Notes under the pieces: model-generated
The model's database searches: none
What the model saw: only the letters and a program-made list of their open reading frames with translations
What the model was told of the DNA's origin: nothing
Made by a program: the position numbers and the translations under genes
Assembly: GCF_030767025.1 (NCBI RefSeq)
Contig: NZ_JASITE010000002.1
Span: forward strand, 558,001 to 622,000
DNA length: 64,000 bases
From: Nocardia sp. CC227C
GTDB taxonomy: Bacteria; Actinomycetota; Actinomycetes; Mycobacteriales; Mycobacteriaceae
Reading direction: 5' to 3'
Shown here: in pieces, positions 52,908-62,427 of the stretch
Layout of the letters: each line of letters opens with the position of its first letter
Position numbering within the stretch: the first letter of the stretch is position 1

Positions 52908-53759
52908 TCAGAGCAGCAGTCGGATCATGTCGGCGGTGTGGTTCAGGCCCGGGAAGGCTTCCGGGGTGGAGCGCGGGTGCAGGGCGTGCACCGCGAGGCG
53001 GAACATGACCGCGCGGACCAGCATCTGCGGCCATTCGGGCAGGCTCGACCACCGCTCCAGCAGACCGTCGTCCGCACCGCCCCAGGACAGCGCGTCCACC
53101 ACGATCACGGCGGCGGCCCAGGACGGCGGCCGCCAGTAGGGGGTGATGTCGGTCAGCCCCGGAGCGAACGAACCGGAGAACAGCACGGTGCCGAACAGGT
53201 CGCCGTGCACCAGCTGCGGGGCCGCGGTCACCGGCTTGCGGAGGGTGGCCAGCTGGCCGATCAGCTCCAGGCTGCGCTCCCCGTCCGGGGAGGTGGCGGG
53301 CAGCATGCCGCCGATCTTCAGGCTGCGCAGCGGCACCGCCTCCCAGGCGGCGCGGTCGGCGGCCACGAAGACGTCCACGTCCACCCAGGGCGCGATCGGC
53401 GGCTGCGCCAGGAAACGCGGACGCTCCAACTGCGCGGTCGCCTGGTGTAGTCGCAGCGAGACCGACACCACCTCGTCGTGGCGCGGTTCGGGCACCCCGT
53501 CCAGGAAGGTGTCCGCGCGCCATCCGGAGACGACATAGCGGCCGTCGGTGGCGCGCACCGGCCGTGCCAGGCGCAACCCGTCCACCCGCAGCCCCTCCCG
53601 CACCTTCGCGCTCCAGGCCGCCCGGGCGTGATCGGTCACCGGGCTGAGCACCACATCCGCGCAGCGCCAGCCGCCGTCCCAGGTCCCCAGCGGAACCGGC
53701 ACCACCTCGCGCAGCCCGAAGGTGGCGCGAACATGCTCGGGAGGTTCCACAGCAGTCAT
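52908..53759 (-). CDS. TIGR02569-family protein, phosphotransferase-like
   Basis: A 283-residue actinobacterial protein. It resembles aminoglycoside phosphotransferase folds: QLVHGDLFGTVLF occupies the HxD catalytic loop position and VVDALSWG the following strand, so a kinase-like activity is possible but unproven; the usual Asn is not visible. ATG 53759 (MTAVEPPEHVRATFG) matches the family start. The order before moeZ matches Rv3205c, supporting assignment. Confidence 0.82.
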   Translation of the reverse strand: MTAVEPPEHVRATFGLREVVPVPLGTWDGGWRCADVVLSPVTDHARAAWSAKVREGLRVDGLRLARPVRATDGRYVVSGWRADTFLDGVPEPRHDEVVSVSLRLHQATAQLERPRFLAQPPIAPWVDVDVFVAADRAAWEAVPLRSLKIGGMLPATSPDGERSLELIGQLATLRKPVTAAPQLVHGDLFGTVLFSGSFAPGLTDITPYWRPPSWAAAVIVVDALSWGGADDGLLERWSSLPEWPQMLVRAVMFRLAVHALHPRSTPEAFPGLNHTADMIRLLL

Positions 53760-53934
53760 GGTCACGCGCGTACCGTACCCGCGCAACGGAACCGAAAAAC
53801 GGAGCCACACCGGACACACCGCCCGGTCGGAACCTGCACGCAATCGCACTGTGACCGCAATGTCCGGCAGCGCGCGGTCAGCGCCCGATACCGGCCCCGA
53901 TAGCGCCGAACCGCTCCAGACCGCACGATGGAGG

Positions 53935-54201
53935 GTGCCCACGAACGGCCACGACCTCGGCCCGGACGGTGACACCCTGGTCTGGTACGCCGCGTACGGG
54001 TCGAATCTGCTGACCGCGCGGTTTCGCTACTACCGCGAGGGCGGGACGCCGGACGGCACCACCCGGGTGTACTCCGGTTTCCGGAACCGGCGGCCGCCGG
54101 TGCGCACCGTGCCGATGACGCTGCCCGGGTGCGTCTGCTTCAGCGCTGAGTCGCGGGTGTGGGGCGGCGGGATGGCGTTCTACGCACCCGAGCGGTGTGA
54201 A
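53935..54201 (+). pseudogene. Truncated gamma-glutamylcyclotransferase-like gene
   Basis: An N-terminal fragment of the fold: VWYAAYGSNLLTARF, then PGCVCFSAESRVWGGGMAFY are recognisable (the YGSN loop is typical of the cyclotransferase fold; this subgroup is often labelled histone deacetylase by automation). After about residue 90 similarity stops and the frame runs without a stop into sequence opposite moeZ. Start GTG 53935 has GGAGG directly before it. The C-terminal half appears deleted. Confidence 0.65.
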
Positions 54202-54308
54202 GATCCGCCATCGACCTCAGGGCTCTCCCGCTCACCGAGCGATCGTGCGCGCCCGGCCCGGGTGATCGGCCGCAGGGCGTGCGGGATCGGCGGGCCGGGC
54301 GGGCGGGG

Positions 54309-55493
54309 TCAGTACACCGGCAGGGAGGTGTCGACCTGGTTGGCCCAGGCGACGATGCCGCCCTGGAGGTGGGTGGCGTCGGAGAAGCCCGCGTTCTTCA
54401 GGGCGGCGAGGGCCTCGGCGGAGCGGATGCCGGTCTTGCAGTACAGGGTGATGGGGGTGTTCTGCGGGAGTTCGGCGAGGGCCTCGCCGGAGAGGATGCG
54501 GTCCTTGGGGATGAGGGTCGCGCCCTCGATGTGGACGATGTCCCATTCCACCGGCTCGCGCACGTCGACGACGGCGACGGGCTTGCCCGCGTCCAGCATG
54601 TCCTTGAGCTCGCGCGCGGTGACGGTGGAACCGATGGCCGCCGCCTGGCCCTCCTCCGACACCACGCCGCAGAAGGCGTCGTAGTCGATGAGCTCGGTGA
54701 TCGGCTGGCGGTCCGGGTCGCGGCGCAGCTTGATGGTGCGGTAGGTCATGTCCAGTGCGTCGTAGACCATGAGCCGGCCCAGCAGCGGGTCACCCATGCC
54801 GGTCAGCAGCTTGATGGCCTCGGTGACCATGATCGACCCGATGGAGGCGCACAGCACGCCGAGCACGCCGCCCTCGGCGCAGGAGGGCACCATGCCCGGC
54901 GGCGGGGCCTCGGGGTACAGATCGCGGTAGTTGATGCCGCGCCCGTCCGGGGCGTCCTCCCAGAAGACCGAGACCTGGCCCTCGAAGCGGTAGATCGAAC
55001 CCCACACGTACGGCTTCCCGGCCAGTACGGCGGCATCGTTGACCAGGTAGCGGGTGGCGAAGTTGTCGGTGCCGTCCACGATCAGGTCGTATTCGCCGAA
55101 CAGGTCCACCGCGTTCTCGGGTTCCAGGCGGATCTTGTGCAGATTCACCGTGATGCCCGAGTTGATCTCCAGAATGGACTCGCGCGCCGAATCGGCCTTG
55201 GACCGGCCGATATCGGACTCGCCGTGGATGATCTGCCGTTGCAGGTTCGAGGCGTCGACCTCGTCGAACTCCACGATGCCGAGGGTGCCCACACCCGCGG
55301 CGGCCAGATACAGCAGGGCCGGGGAGCCGAGCCCACCCGCACCGATCACCAGCACCTTGGCGTTCTTCAGGCGTTTCTGCCCGTCCACGCCCAGATCCGG
55401 GATGATCAAGTGGCGGCTGTAGCGGGCGACCTCGTCCCGGGTCAGCTCCGCGGCCGGCTCGACGAGCGGCGGCAGGGACTTGGTGGATGACAC
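54309..55493 (-). CDS. moeZ: MoeZ/MoeB-type adenylyltransferase-sulfurtransferase
   Basis: A 394-residue enzyme activating ubiquitin-like sulfur carriers (MoaD, CysO, ThiS). Residues 1-~270 are the E1-like ThiF/MoeB domain (VIGAGGLGSPALLYLAAAG, DGTDNFATRYL, and the Cys in MVPSCAEGG). Residues ~285-394 are rhodanese with active Cys in LYCKTGIRSAEAL. GTG 55493 is the start, preceded by GAGGAG and AGGAC; the frame is open to 55520. It could sulfurylate MoaD for the Mo enzyme. Synteny matches Rv3206c. Confidence 0.95.
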   Translation of the reverse strand: MSSTKSLPPLVEPAAELTRDEVARYSRHLIIPDLGVDGQKRLKNAKVLVIGAGGLGSPALLYLAAAGVGTLGIVEFDEVDASNLQRQIIHGESDIGRSKADSARESILEINSGITVNLHKIRLEPENAVDLFGEYDLIVDGTDNFATRYLVNDAAVLAGKPYVWGSIYRFEGQVSVFWEDAPDGRGINYRDLYPEAPPPGMVPSCAEGGVLGVLCASIGSIMVTEAIKLLTGMGDPLLGRLMVYDALDMTYRTIKLRRDPDRQPITELIDYDAFCGVVSEEGQAAAIGSTVTARELKDMLDAGKPVAVVDVREPVEWDIVHIEGATLIPKDRILSGEALAELPQNTPITLYCKTGIRSAEALAALKNAGFSDATHLQGGIVAWANQVDTSLPVY

Positions 55494-55600
55494 GTCCTGG
55501 ACTCCTCGAATCGAATTCACCGATCACGCCTGCCGCGACACGGCAGCACACCGTAGTGCAACACGGCGGACCGGGGCGTTCTTCCCCAGCCTAGGCGGCA

Positions 55601-56746
55601 CTAGCCGCGCGGATACGGCCAGGGGTTGAAGCGGCACTTCTTGCCGTCCATGGGCACCACCCCGTGCGGATCTAGTGCGGCGATCTCGTTGTTCTCGATG
55701 CCGAAGGTCTGCTGCATCATCACCGGGGCCAGGCCGCCGTCGGTCTCGCACGGCTGATGCTCGTGGTAGCCGATGGCGTGGCCGACCTCGTGATTGACCA
55801 GGTATTGCCGATACGAGCCGATATCGCCCTCGTAGGACAGCGCCCCGCGCACCCAGCGCACCTCCGACAGCACCACGCGGCCCAGATCGGAGTTGTAGCA
55901 GGAGGAATCGATGGGGATCTCGAATCCGCACGCGGTGCGAGTGGTTTCGCGGGAGGTGAGGGATATGCGGAAATCCGGTTCGCCGGAATCGACACGGCGG
56001 AAGCCGAAGCGCGGATCATGGGTCCAGCTCTTGGGATTGGCGAGCGTGGCCTCCACCATGGCGGCCACCGATTCGTCGCCGCCGATTCCGGCGGTGTCCA
56101 TTCCGTCCTCGATTTCGACGGTGTAGACGAATACCCGTTCGGTGCCGGTGCCTACCTGTTGCGTGGTGCCCGGCACCACGTGCCAGGTGCCCGCGCCGCG
56201 CACCGCGTAGGGGCCGCCGTCGGGCAATGCGCCGGTGGGGAGGTCGGCGGCGAATTTCCCGTCGCCTTTGGGTGGTGCGCCGTAAATACCCGTTTCCTCG
56301 GACCGCTCGCTCAATCGCCCGAAACCGGGCGCCGACCCGGCACTCTGCCCGCCGCCGCGCACCGCGTCCCAGACCACCAGAATCGTGATCAACAACAACA
56401 CCGGCAATGCGTAGGCGCGCCAGCCGTAGGTGGAGACGAAACGGCCCAGCGCGCTCTGTTTCTTGGTCGCACGCTGCGGTCTGGAGCGATGGCGGGCGTC
56501 CTCCGGCGGTGCGGTCGGATCCCAGCGGGCCCGCAGCGGCTGATAGGGATGCGGGAGCGGCGGCCCCTCGTCGTCGGCGCTGCGCGCGGTGACGCCGCCA
56601 TCGCCGGAATAGAGCCCCAGCGGGTCATAAACCGGCCCGGTCGGTTTGCCTTTGCGTTTCGAGCCGCCGAGAGCGCGCGGCGTGGCAGCTCCCACGGGGC
56701 GGCGTGAATCGCGCCCGCCGGAATATCTGCCCCCATGGTCGGTCAC
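55601..56746 (-). CDS. DUF3152 protein with zinc-protease motif and one membrane anchor
   Basis: A 381-residue protein: 100 N-terminal Pro/Arg-rich cytosolic residues, one membrane helix (YALPVLLLITILVVWDA) near residue 120, then an extracytoplasmic domain. The zincin-type HEVGHAIGYHEH is near residue 317, consistent with a metalloprotease. Four Cys in the outer domain could form disulfides (ACGFE, SSCYN, QPCETD, KKCRF). GTG 56746 is preceded by GGAG; it matches Rv3207c in position and motif. Confidence 0.88.
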   Translation of the reverse strand: MTDHGGRYSGGRDSRRPVGAATPRALGGSKRKGKPTGPVYDPLGLYSGDGGVTARSADDEGPPLPHPYQPLRARWDPTAPPEDARHRSRPQRATKKQSALGRFVSTYGWRAYALPVLLLITILVVWDAVRGGGQSAGSAPGFGRLSERSEETGIYGAPPKGDGKFAADLPTGALPDGGPYAVRGAGTWHVVPGTTQQVGTGTERVFVYTVEIEDGMDTAGIGGDESVAAMVEATLANPKSWTHDPRFGFRRVDSGEPDFRISLTSRETTRTACGFEIPIDSSCYNSDLGRVVLSEVRWVRGALSYEGDIGSYRQYLVNHEVGHAIGYHEHQPCETDGGLAPVMMQQTFGIENNEIAALDPHGVVPMDGKKCRFNPWPYPRG

Positions 56747-57688
<942 letters not shown>

Positions 57689-57778
57689 CCGGACAGCCGT
57701 CGACCGTCGTGCACGCGTGCCCACGGTCGACGGCGACCGCGACTCCCGGTGTACACCCGGACCCTCGCGAAATCAGTT

Positions 57779-57803
57779 GCCCCGTCGAGATTCTCGACGG
57801 GGC
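57779..57803. terminator. Hairpin between convergent tetR and DUF3107 genes
   Basis: GCCCCGTCGA (57779-57788) pairs with TCGACGGGGC (57794-57803) around GATTC. It lies between converging stops at 57688 and 57820, so it can be bidirectional. Confidence 0.85.
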
Positions 57804-57819
57804 ATCGTCATGATTGCTG

Positions 57820-58047
57820 CTAGACCGCGGCGAAGCCGACGCGGCCGCTGGTGGAGGTGCCGATCTCGACGTAGGCGACCTTCGCGGCCTGGATCAGGTA
57901 CTTGCGGCCCTTCTCGTCGACCAGCGCGACCACGCCGCCGTCGCCCTGCAGCGCACCGGTCACCAGCGCCTCGACCTCTTCGGGGGTCTGCGAGCTGGCG
58001 ATCACCAGTTCACGCGGGCTATCCGAAATACCGATCTTGACCTCCAC
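57820..58047 (-). CDS. DUF3107 small protein (TB9.4-like)
   Basis: A 75-residue acidic protein opening MEVKIGISDSPRELV, as in mycobacterial TB9.4. The start is GTG 58047 because GGAGG lies six bases upstream; TTG 58053 would overlap that site. The role is unknown, although it is conserved in actinobacteria beside the TetR gene. Confidence 0.92.
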   Translation of the reverse strand: MEVKIGISDSPRELVIASSQTPEEVEALVTGALQGDGGVVALVDEKGRKYLIQAAKVAYVEIGTSTSGRVGFAAV

Positions 58048-58170
58048 GGCCAACCTCCGAACGTAGTGTCCTGTGCTGTCCGAACCAGGCTAATGCAGGC
58101 CGCGACGGGTCCGTCAGGGACCGCCCTGCGCTGTCAGCGAACAGTGTGCGCCCACCACGGCCGGTCCCGC

Positions 58171-59076
58171 TCAGCCGGTATAGGTCCGGTAGCGCAGGTT
58201 CGCGCGCAGCCGACCGACCAGACCGGCGGTGTGCATGATCCACAGCCCGGGCGGGACCAGGCGGCGGGTGAACGGGTTCAGCGGATTGCACAGCACCGCC
58301 ACCGCGAGCGAGGTGAGGGCGGCGCGCACCGGAATCCGCGGACAGCCGAGGGGGCGGTGTTTGACGCACACCTCGGCGTAGCCGTATCCGTAGCCGACGC
58401 ACTGTCGCCACGCGGCCCGCACCTCCCCGCGCAGGCGGTAGGCGATCAGCGCGTCCGGAGCGTGCCCGAACGAAAGCCCGGCCTGCTGCACCCGCCACGA
58501 GATGTCGACGTCGTCGCCGCCGGTGGTCAGTTTCTCGTCGTAACCGCCGATCTTCTCGAAGGCCGTGCGCCAGTAGGCCGTATTGTTCCCGTTCGCGAAC
58601 GGCAGCCAGTGGGTGGCGAAGCCCTCGGCGGGCGCGGGCACGGGCCGCCAGGTGGCGGACCCGCGGTCGTTGAGCGTGTCCGCCTCGATCGACCCGCCCA
58701 CCGCGTCGTAGTCGGCGGCGGCCCGGACCAGCGCGCCGAGCCAATGGGGGTAGACGCGGTCGTCCTGGTCGATGAACACCAGGAAGTCGCCCTCGGCGAC
58801 CGCCGCCGCGTTGTTGCGGGCGAACGGCGCGCCCGGTCTCGCGGAGCTGTCGATATAGCGCAGCGTCAGCCGTTCGCGCACCGGATGATTCGCGATGTGC
58901 GCACGCAGGCCGTCGGTGGACCCGTTGTCGCTGACCAGCACCTCGAACCGGCCGGGGTAATCCTGCTCCGCCAGCCCGCTCAACTGTTCGTCGAGATCGG
59001 GCAGCCCGTTGTGGACCGGGATGATGATCGACACCAGCTCGGGTGTGCGCGCGGTCGGTGGTGGTGCGTTGTTCAT
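58171..59076 (-). CDS. Family 2 glycosyltransferase
   Basis: A 301-residue GT-A enzyme. SIIIPVHNGLPDLDEQL, SDNGSTDG and FIDQDDRVYPHW (DXD-like) mark the nucleotide-sugar site; GYDEKLTTGGDDVDISWRVQQ is the ED-type catalytic segment. The C-terminus has hydrophobic stretches, so membrane association is possible. ATG 59076 is chosen; the upstream extension to 59628 overlaps the other transferase. It is divergent from a second GT2 gene with a 178-bp spacer, and both sit where no such genes are present in the reference order I recall. Confidence 0.88.
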   Translation of the reverse strand: MNNAPPPTARTPELVSIIIPVHNGLPDLDEQLSGLAEQDYPGRFEVLVSDNGSTDGLRAHIANHPVRERLTLRYIDSSARPGAPFARNNAAAVAEGDFLVFIDQDDRVYPHWLGALVRAAADYDAVGGSIEADTLNDRGSATWRPVPAPAEGFATHWLPFANGNNTAYWRTAFEKIGGYDEKLTTGGDDVDISWRVQQAGLSFGHAPDALIAYRLRGEVRAAWRQCVGYGYGYAEVCVKHRPLGCPRIPVRAALTSLAVAVLCNPLNPFTRRLVPPGLWIMHTAGLVGRLRANLRYRTYTG

Positions 59077-59254
59077 GAAATCCGCTCTCAGCGCTTCGGT
59101 CACAGGTGCGCACCACTCAACGGCGATGCGACGCAATGATATTCGCCGAGTGCGCGACGGGTGGGATTTCCCATTCCTGGGGATGCGCGACGGCTCGAAC
59201 CCTGCGAGGATCGAGCGCTGAGTCGACACCTGGGATAGCGAAACGGACACCCTG

Positions 59255-60109
59255 ATGCCACATCCCACCCCCCGGCAGACCCTGTCGGTGGTCATTCCAG
59301 CCCTCAACGAGGCCGCGTCGATCGGCCGGACGCTCGAACGCCTGCTCCCCCAGGCGGAGATCGACGAGATCATCGTCGTCGACAACGGCAGCGACGACGC
59401 CACCACCGACATCGTGCACCGGATCGCCGAACACCACCCGAAACTCGCACTCGTGCACGAGCCGACCCGAGGTATCGCGGCGGCGCGCAACTGCGGCTTC
59501 GACAAGGCCCGCGGCGACGTGATCGCACGCACCGACGCGGATACGCTCGTGGCCCCGGACTGGGCCCGCACGATCCTCGACTTCCTCGCCGAGCATCCCG
59601 AGACCGCCGCCGTCACCGGACTGTGCACCTATCACGATTCGCCGATCGGATTCCTGCTGTGGTCGGGGCAGCGGCTGCTGCTGCGGCTCGGCGTGCTCGG
59701 CGGACAGGTGGGAAACCTGTACGGGCCGAATATGGCCATCCGACGCGACGCCTGGCTCGAGGTCCGCGACGACACCCGCGTACGCGTGGACGTGGTCGAC
59801 GACCTGGATCTGGCGCTGTGCCTGTCGAAACGGGGACTACGCATCGACCAGCCGACCCGGCTGCGGGCGCGGACCTCCGCGCGCCGACGACGCACCGGTC
59901 CCCTGCGCTGGTGGCGATATCAGCAACTCGGCCTGCGCACCATCGAGGAGCACGGGTTCATCGTGCGCCCGCTGCACCGGATCATGATCATCACGGCATG
60001 GCTGGGGCACACCGCGCAATGGCCGATCTACCGCTGGTGGGACTTCCGGCGGCGGCGGTTCAGCCTGCGGCCGGGGGCGGAGCGGATCTCCCCGGTCGGC
60101 CCGCGCTGA
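59255..60109 (+). CDS. Family 2 glycosyltransferase
   Basis: A 284-residue GT-A protein: SVVIPALNEAASIGRTLERL, VVDNGSDDATTD, ARTDADTLVAPDW and VVDDLDLALCLSKRG form the GT2 pattern. A hydrophobic stretch GFLLWSGQRLLLRLGVL is present. ATG 59255 is used. Acceptor unknown; with its neighbour it may modify a cell-wall polymer or lipid. It converges on the ferritin-like gene. Confidence 0.88.
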   Translation: MPHPTPRQTLSVVIPALNEAASIGRTLERLLPQAEIDEIIVVDNGSDDATTDIVHRIAEHHPKLALVHEPTRGIAAARNCGFDKARGDVIARTDADTLVAPDWARTILDFLAEHPETAAVTGLCTYHDSPIGFLLWSGQRLLLRLGVLGGQVGNLYGPNMAIRRDAWLEVRDDTRVRVDVVDDLDLALCLSKRGLRIDQPTRLRARTSARRRRTGPLRWWRYQQLGLRTIEEHGFIVRPLHRIMIITAWLGHTAQWPIYRWWDFRRRRFSLRPGAERISPVGPR

Positions 60110-60122
60110 CCGCCGTTCGCGC

Positions 60123-60818
60123 TCAGCCCAATCCGAGTACGGTCATGCGCTCGGTGTGGCTGTTCTGCATGCGCTCGAAGAGGGTGGCGATGCCGTTCAG
60201 GTCGCCGGTGGCGGTGAGCACGAGATCGGTGAGCTCGTCGCGCTGAGCCATCACGTATTGGGCCTGCGTGATGGCCTCGCCGAGCAGGCGGCGGCCCCAG
60301 AGGGTGAGCCGGTCGCGCTCGGACCGGTTCCGGGCCACCGCGGTGCGGACCTCCTCCACCACGAACTCGGAATGGCTGGTCTCCGCGAGGACGTCGCGGA
60401 CCACCTCGGCGACCCCGGGAGCGAGCGCATCGGCGATCTCGGTGTAGAAGTCGGCGGCGATGCCGTCACCGACGTAGAACTTGACCATCGACTCCAGCCA
60501 GGTGGAGGGGTCGGTGGAGGCGTGGTAGGCGTCCAGGGCGCGCACGAACGGGGCCATGGCGTCGAAGACGTCCACCCCGCGCTCGGCCAGCGCCTTCTCC
60601 AGGGTTTTGAAGTGGTCCATCTCCGCGCCCGCCATCTTGGCGACGGCCACCTTGCCCCGCAGGGTCGGCGACAGCTTGGCCTCCTCGGCCAAACGGTAGA
60701 ACGCGGAGATCTCGCCGTAGGCGAGCACCGCGAACAGGTCGATCACCCCCGGATCGTCCGCGGCGACCTTTCCCGAAACCTCCGAAACACCCAGCGCGGC
60801 AGACGTGTCAGCTCCCAT
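60123..60818 (-). CDS. Ferritin-like fold protein (Rv3210c-like)
   Basis: A 231-residue helical protein. FAVLAYGEISAFYRLAEEA and AKMAGAEMDHFKTLEKAL provide Glu and E-x-x-H-type metal ligands; AETSHSEFVVEEV supplies the second set. This suggests a di-iron carboxylate site like that of MiaE-type tRNA hydroxylases, but activity is unknown. ATG 60818. It precedes rhlE in M. tuberculosis order, and here an alpha/beta hydrolase is interposed. Confidence 0.85.
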   Translation of the reverse strand: MGADTSAALGVSEVSGKVAADDPGVIDLFAVLAYGEISAFYRLAEEAKLSPTLRGKVAVAKMAGAEMDHFKTLEKALAERGVDVFDAMAPFVRALDAYHASTDPSTWLESMVKFYVGDGIAADFYTEIADALAPGVAEVVRDVLAETSHSEFVVEEVRTAVARNRSERDRLTLWGRRLLGEAITQAQYVMAQRDELTDLVLTATGDLNGIATLFERMQNSHTERMTVLGLG

Positions 60819-60843
60819 GCTCTACACCCTAGCTTCCGGCGCG

Positions 60844-61896
60844 TCAGGGCAGGTCGCGGAGGAACTTGTCGAGGTAGGTCCACGTGGTGTCGCGGGCGAG
60901 CAGGATGCCGAGGTGGCTGCCGCGGGCCGTCTCGTAGCGAACCTCCGGCGAACCGGTCAGGGTCTGGGTGCCGTGGCGCACGGCGGCGGCCGCGGTGATG
61001 GCGTCGTCTGGTCCGCCGACCAACAGGACCGGGACGGTGATATCGGCCAGCGCGATCCGGCGCTCACCCAGCCGCACCACCCCCTTGCCGATGTCATCGG
61101 CCATCATGAAGCGCCGCCACAGCTGGTTGTAGAAGCGCGCCGGATAGCCGGGCAGGGCGTTCTGGAAGCGGTCGATGGTCTCCATGCGCGCCAGGGTGGC
61201 GGTGTCGGTGAGATTGCGGACGATGAACCACGGACGCTTCACCTCGCGCTCCCAGGCGGTGACGCGGTAGGCGATGCGGGTCAGCGGGGCGGGCACGCCG
61301 CCGGCCAGCCGGACCGCGGCCACGGCGGCCCGGTCGCCGGTCACCTCGACGAGCCGGCGCAGCTGCGGCATGCCGATCATGTGGTCGTAGCTCAGCGGCG
61401 CGCCGACGGCGGTGACGGACCGGATCGGCAGCGTCGGATCCGCGGCGGCCGTCAGCAGTTCCAGCACCCCGCCGATGGACCAGCCCACCAGATCCACCGG
61501 CCGCCCGTCCCGATCGGCCGACACCCGGCGGATCGCCTCGGGCAGGATGTCGTCGATCCAGGTCTCGAAGCCCATGCCGCGGTCGGCGTATCCGATCTCG
61601 CCGTAGTCGACCAGATAGGGCGCGCGGCCGGAATCGAGCAGGAAGCGCACCAGGCTCTGATCCGGCCGCAGATCGAAGCAGAAGGCGGGCGCGGCCAGCG
61701 GCGGCACCAGCAGGACGGCAGGGGCGTCGGGGGCGGCGCCGTCGTAGCGGTGCAGCAGACGGTGCGGCCGATCGTCGAGCACCGTCGACGGGGTGGGCTC
61801 GGGGGCTTCGATGCCCGCGCCGAAGGTCAGGGCCCACGCATTGCGCGCGGCGAGGGTCACGGTGTCTGCCAAACTCACCCGCACAACTTCGCACAT
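60844..61896 (-). CDS. PhaC/depolymerase-like alpha/beta hydrolase
   Basis: A 350-residue alpha/beta hydrolase with the nucleophile elbow GWSIGG, PPLAAPAFCFDLRPDQSLVRFLL, and a late Asp (GGPDDAIT) and His (GSHLGIL). The layout resembles PHA synthase-like proteins, but the Ser elbow suggests a hydrolase. ATG 61896 is used; GTGs 12 and 18 bases further in are alternatives. It is 25 bp upstream of the ferritin-like gene, so the two are likely co-transcribed. Confidence 0.8.
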   Translation of the reverse strand: MCEVVRVSLADTVTLAARNAWALTFGAGIEAPEPTPSTVLDDRPHRLLHRYDGAAPDAPAVLLVPPLAAPAFCFDLRPDQSLVRFLLDSGRAPYLVDYGEIGYADRGMGFETWIDDILPEAIRRVSADRDGRPVDLVGWSIGGVLELLTAAADPTLPIRSVTAVGAPLSYDHMIGMPQLRRLVEVTGDRAAVAAVRLAGGVPAPLTRIAYRVTAWEREVKRPWFIVRNLTDTATLARMETIDRFQNALPGYPARFYNQLWRRFMMADDIGKGVVRLGERRIALADITVPVLLVGGPDDAITAAAAVRHGTQTLTGSPEVRYETARGSHLGILLARDTTWTYLDKFLRDLP

Positions 61897-62427
61897 GCCG
61901 GTACAGCGTGTATCACCTATGTGATGAACTCAACTGCCGAACGGCCGGAATCACCACGCTGGAAGATCGAATTATGCTGCGCCGCAGCACCTGCCGCCGG
62001 GAATACGCGGAACGGGCGCACCGGTTGAAGCGGACAGCAACCATGCGGATACGGCAATAGAACCGCACAATTGCGGTGGCGGAAAAAGAGTGGACGACCG
62101 TATCACGCTACAATCTCCCCGGACAACGGAAATTTTCGCCCGACCTGGTTTGCCCACACGCGTGAACCCGCAACGGGCAGGGGTCGCCGGAGTCCTGGAA
62201 AATGTGCGCGCACCGGATCCACGTCATCCCGAGCGCCGCGCCAGGTAGATGCCAGCAATCGGTCACCAACGACCGGCCTTGGGGTATCCCGCAGCGGCCG
62301 ATGACAGCGAACGGATCAGTGGTCGTCGCGGGCCGCCCGGGCCCGCCCCACACCCTCGTGCGCGCGAGACGCGATATACGAGGAAGGCACGAACCTGAGC
62401 AAGATCACCGTAGAGCAGGAACCCGGC
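61897..62427. promoter_or_regulatory. Long leader and promoter region of rhlE
   Basis: A 531-bp gap with no gene. It has a palindrome ATCAC-CTAT-GTGAT at 61912-61925, a CCGCA-CAAT-TGCGG hairpin at 62063-62076, and a TACAAT -10-like box at 62109-62114, which would give a leader of about 300 bases. Long leaders are usual for cold-responsive DEAD-box helicases. Confidence 0.4.

Noticed and set aside
53722-54684. 320-codon plus frame covering the cyclotransferase-like piece
   Set aside because: Only 53935-54201 shows protein similarity; upstream and downstream parts are antisense to other genes.
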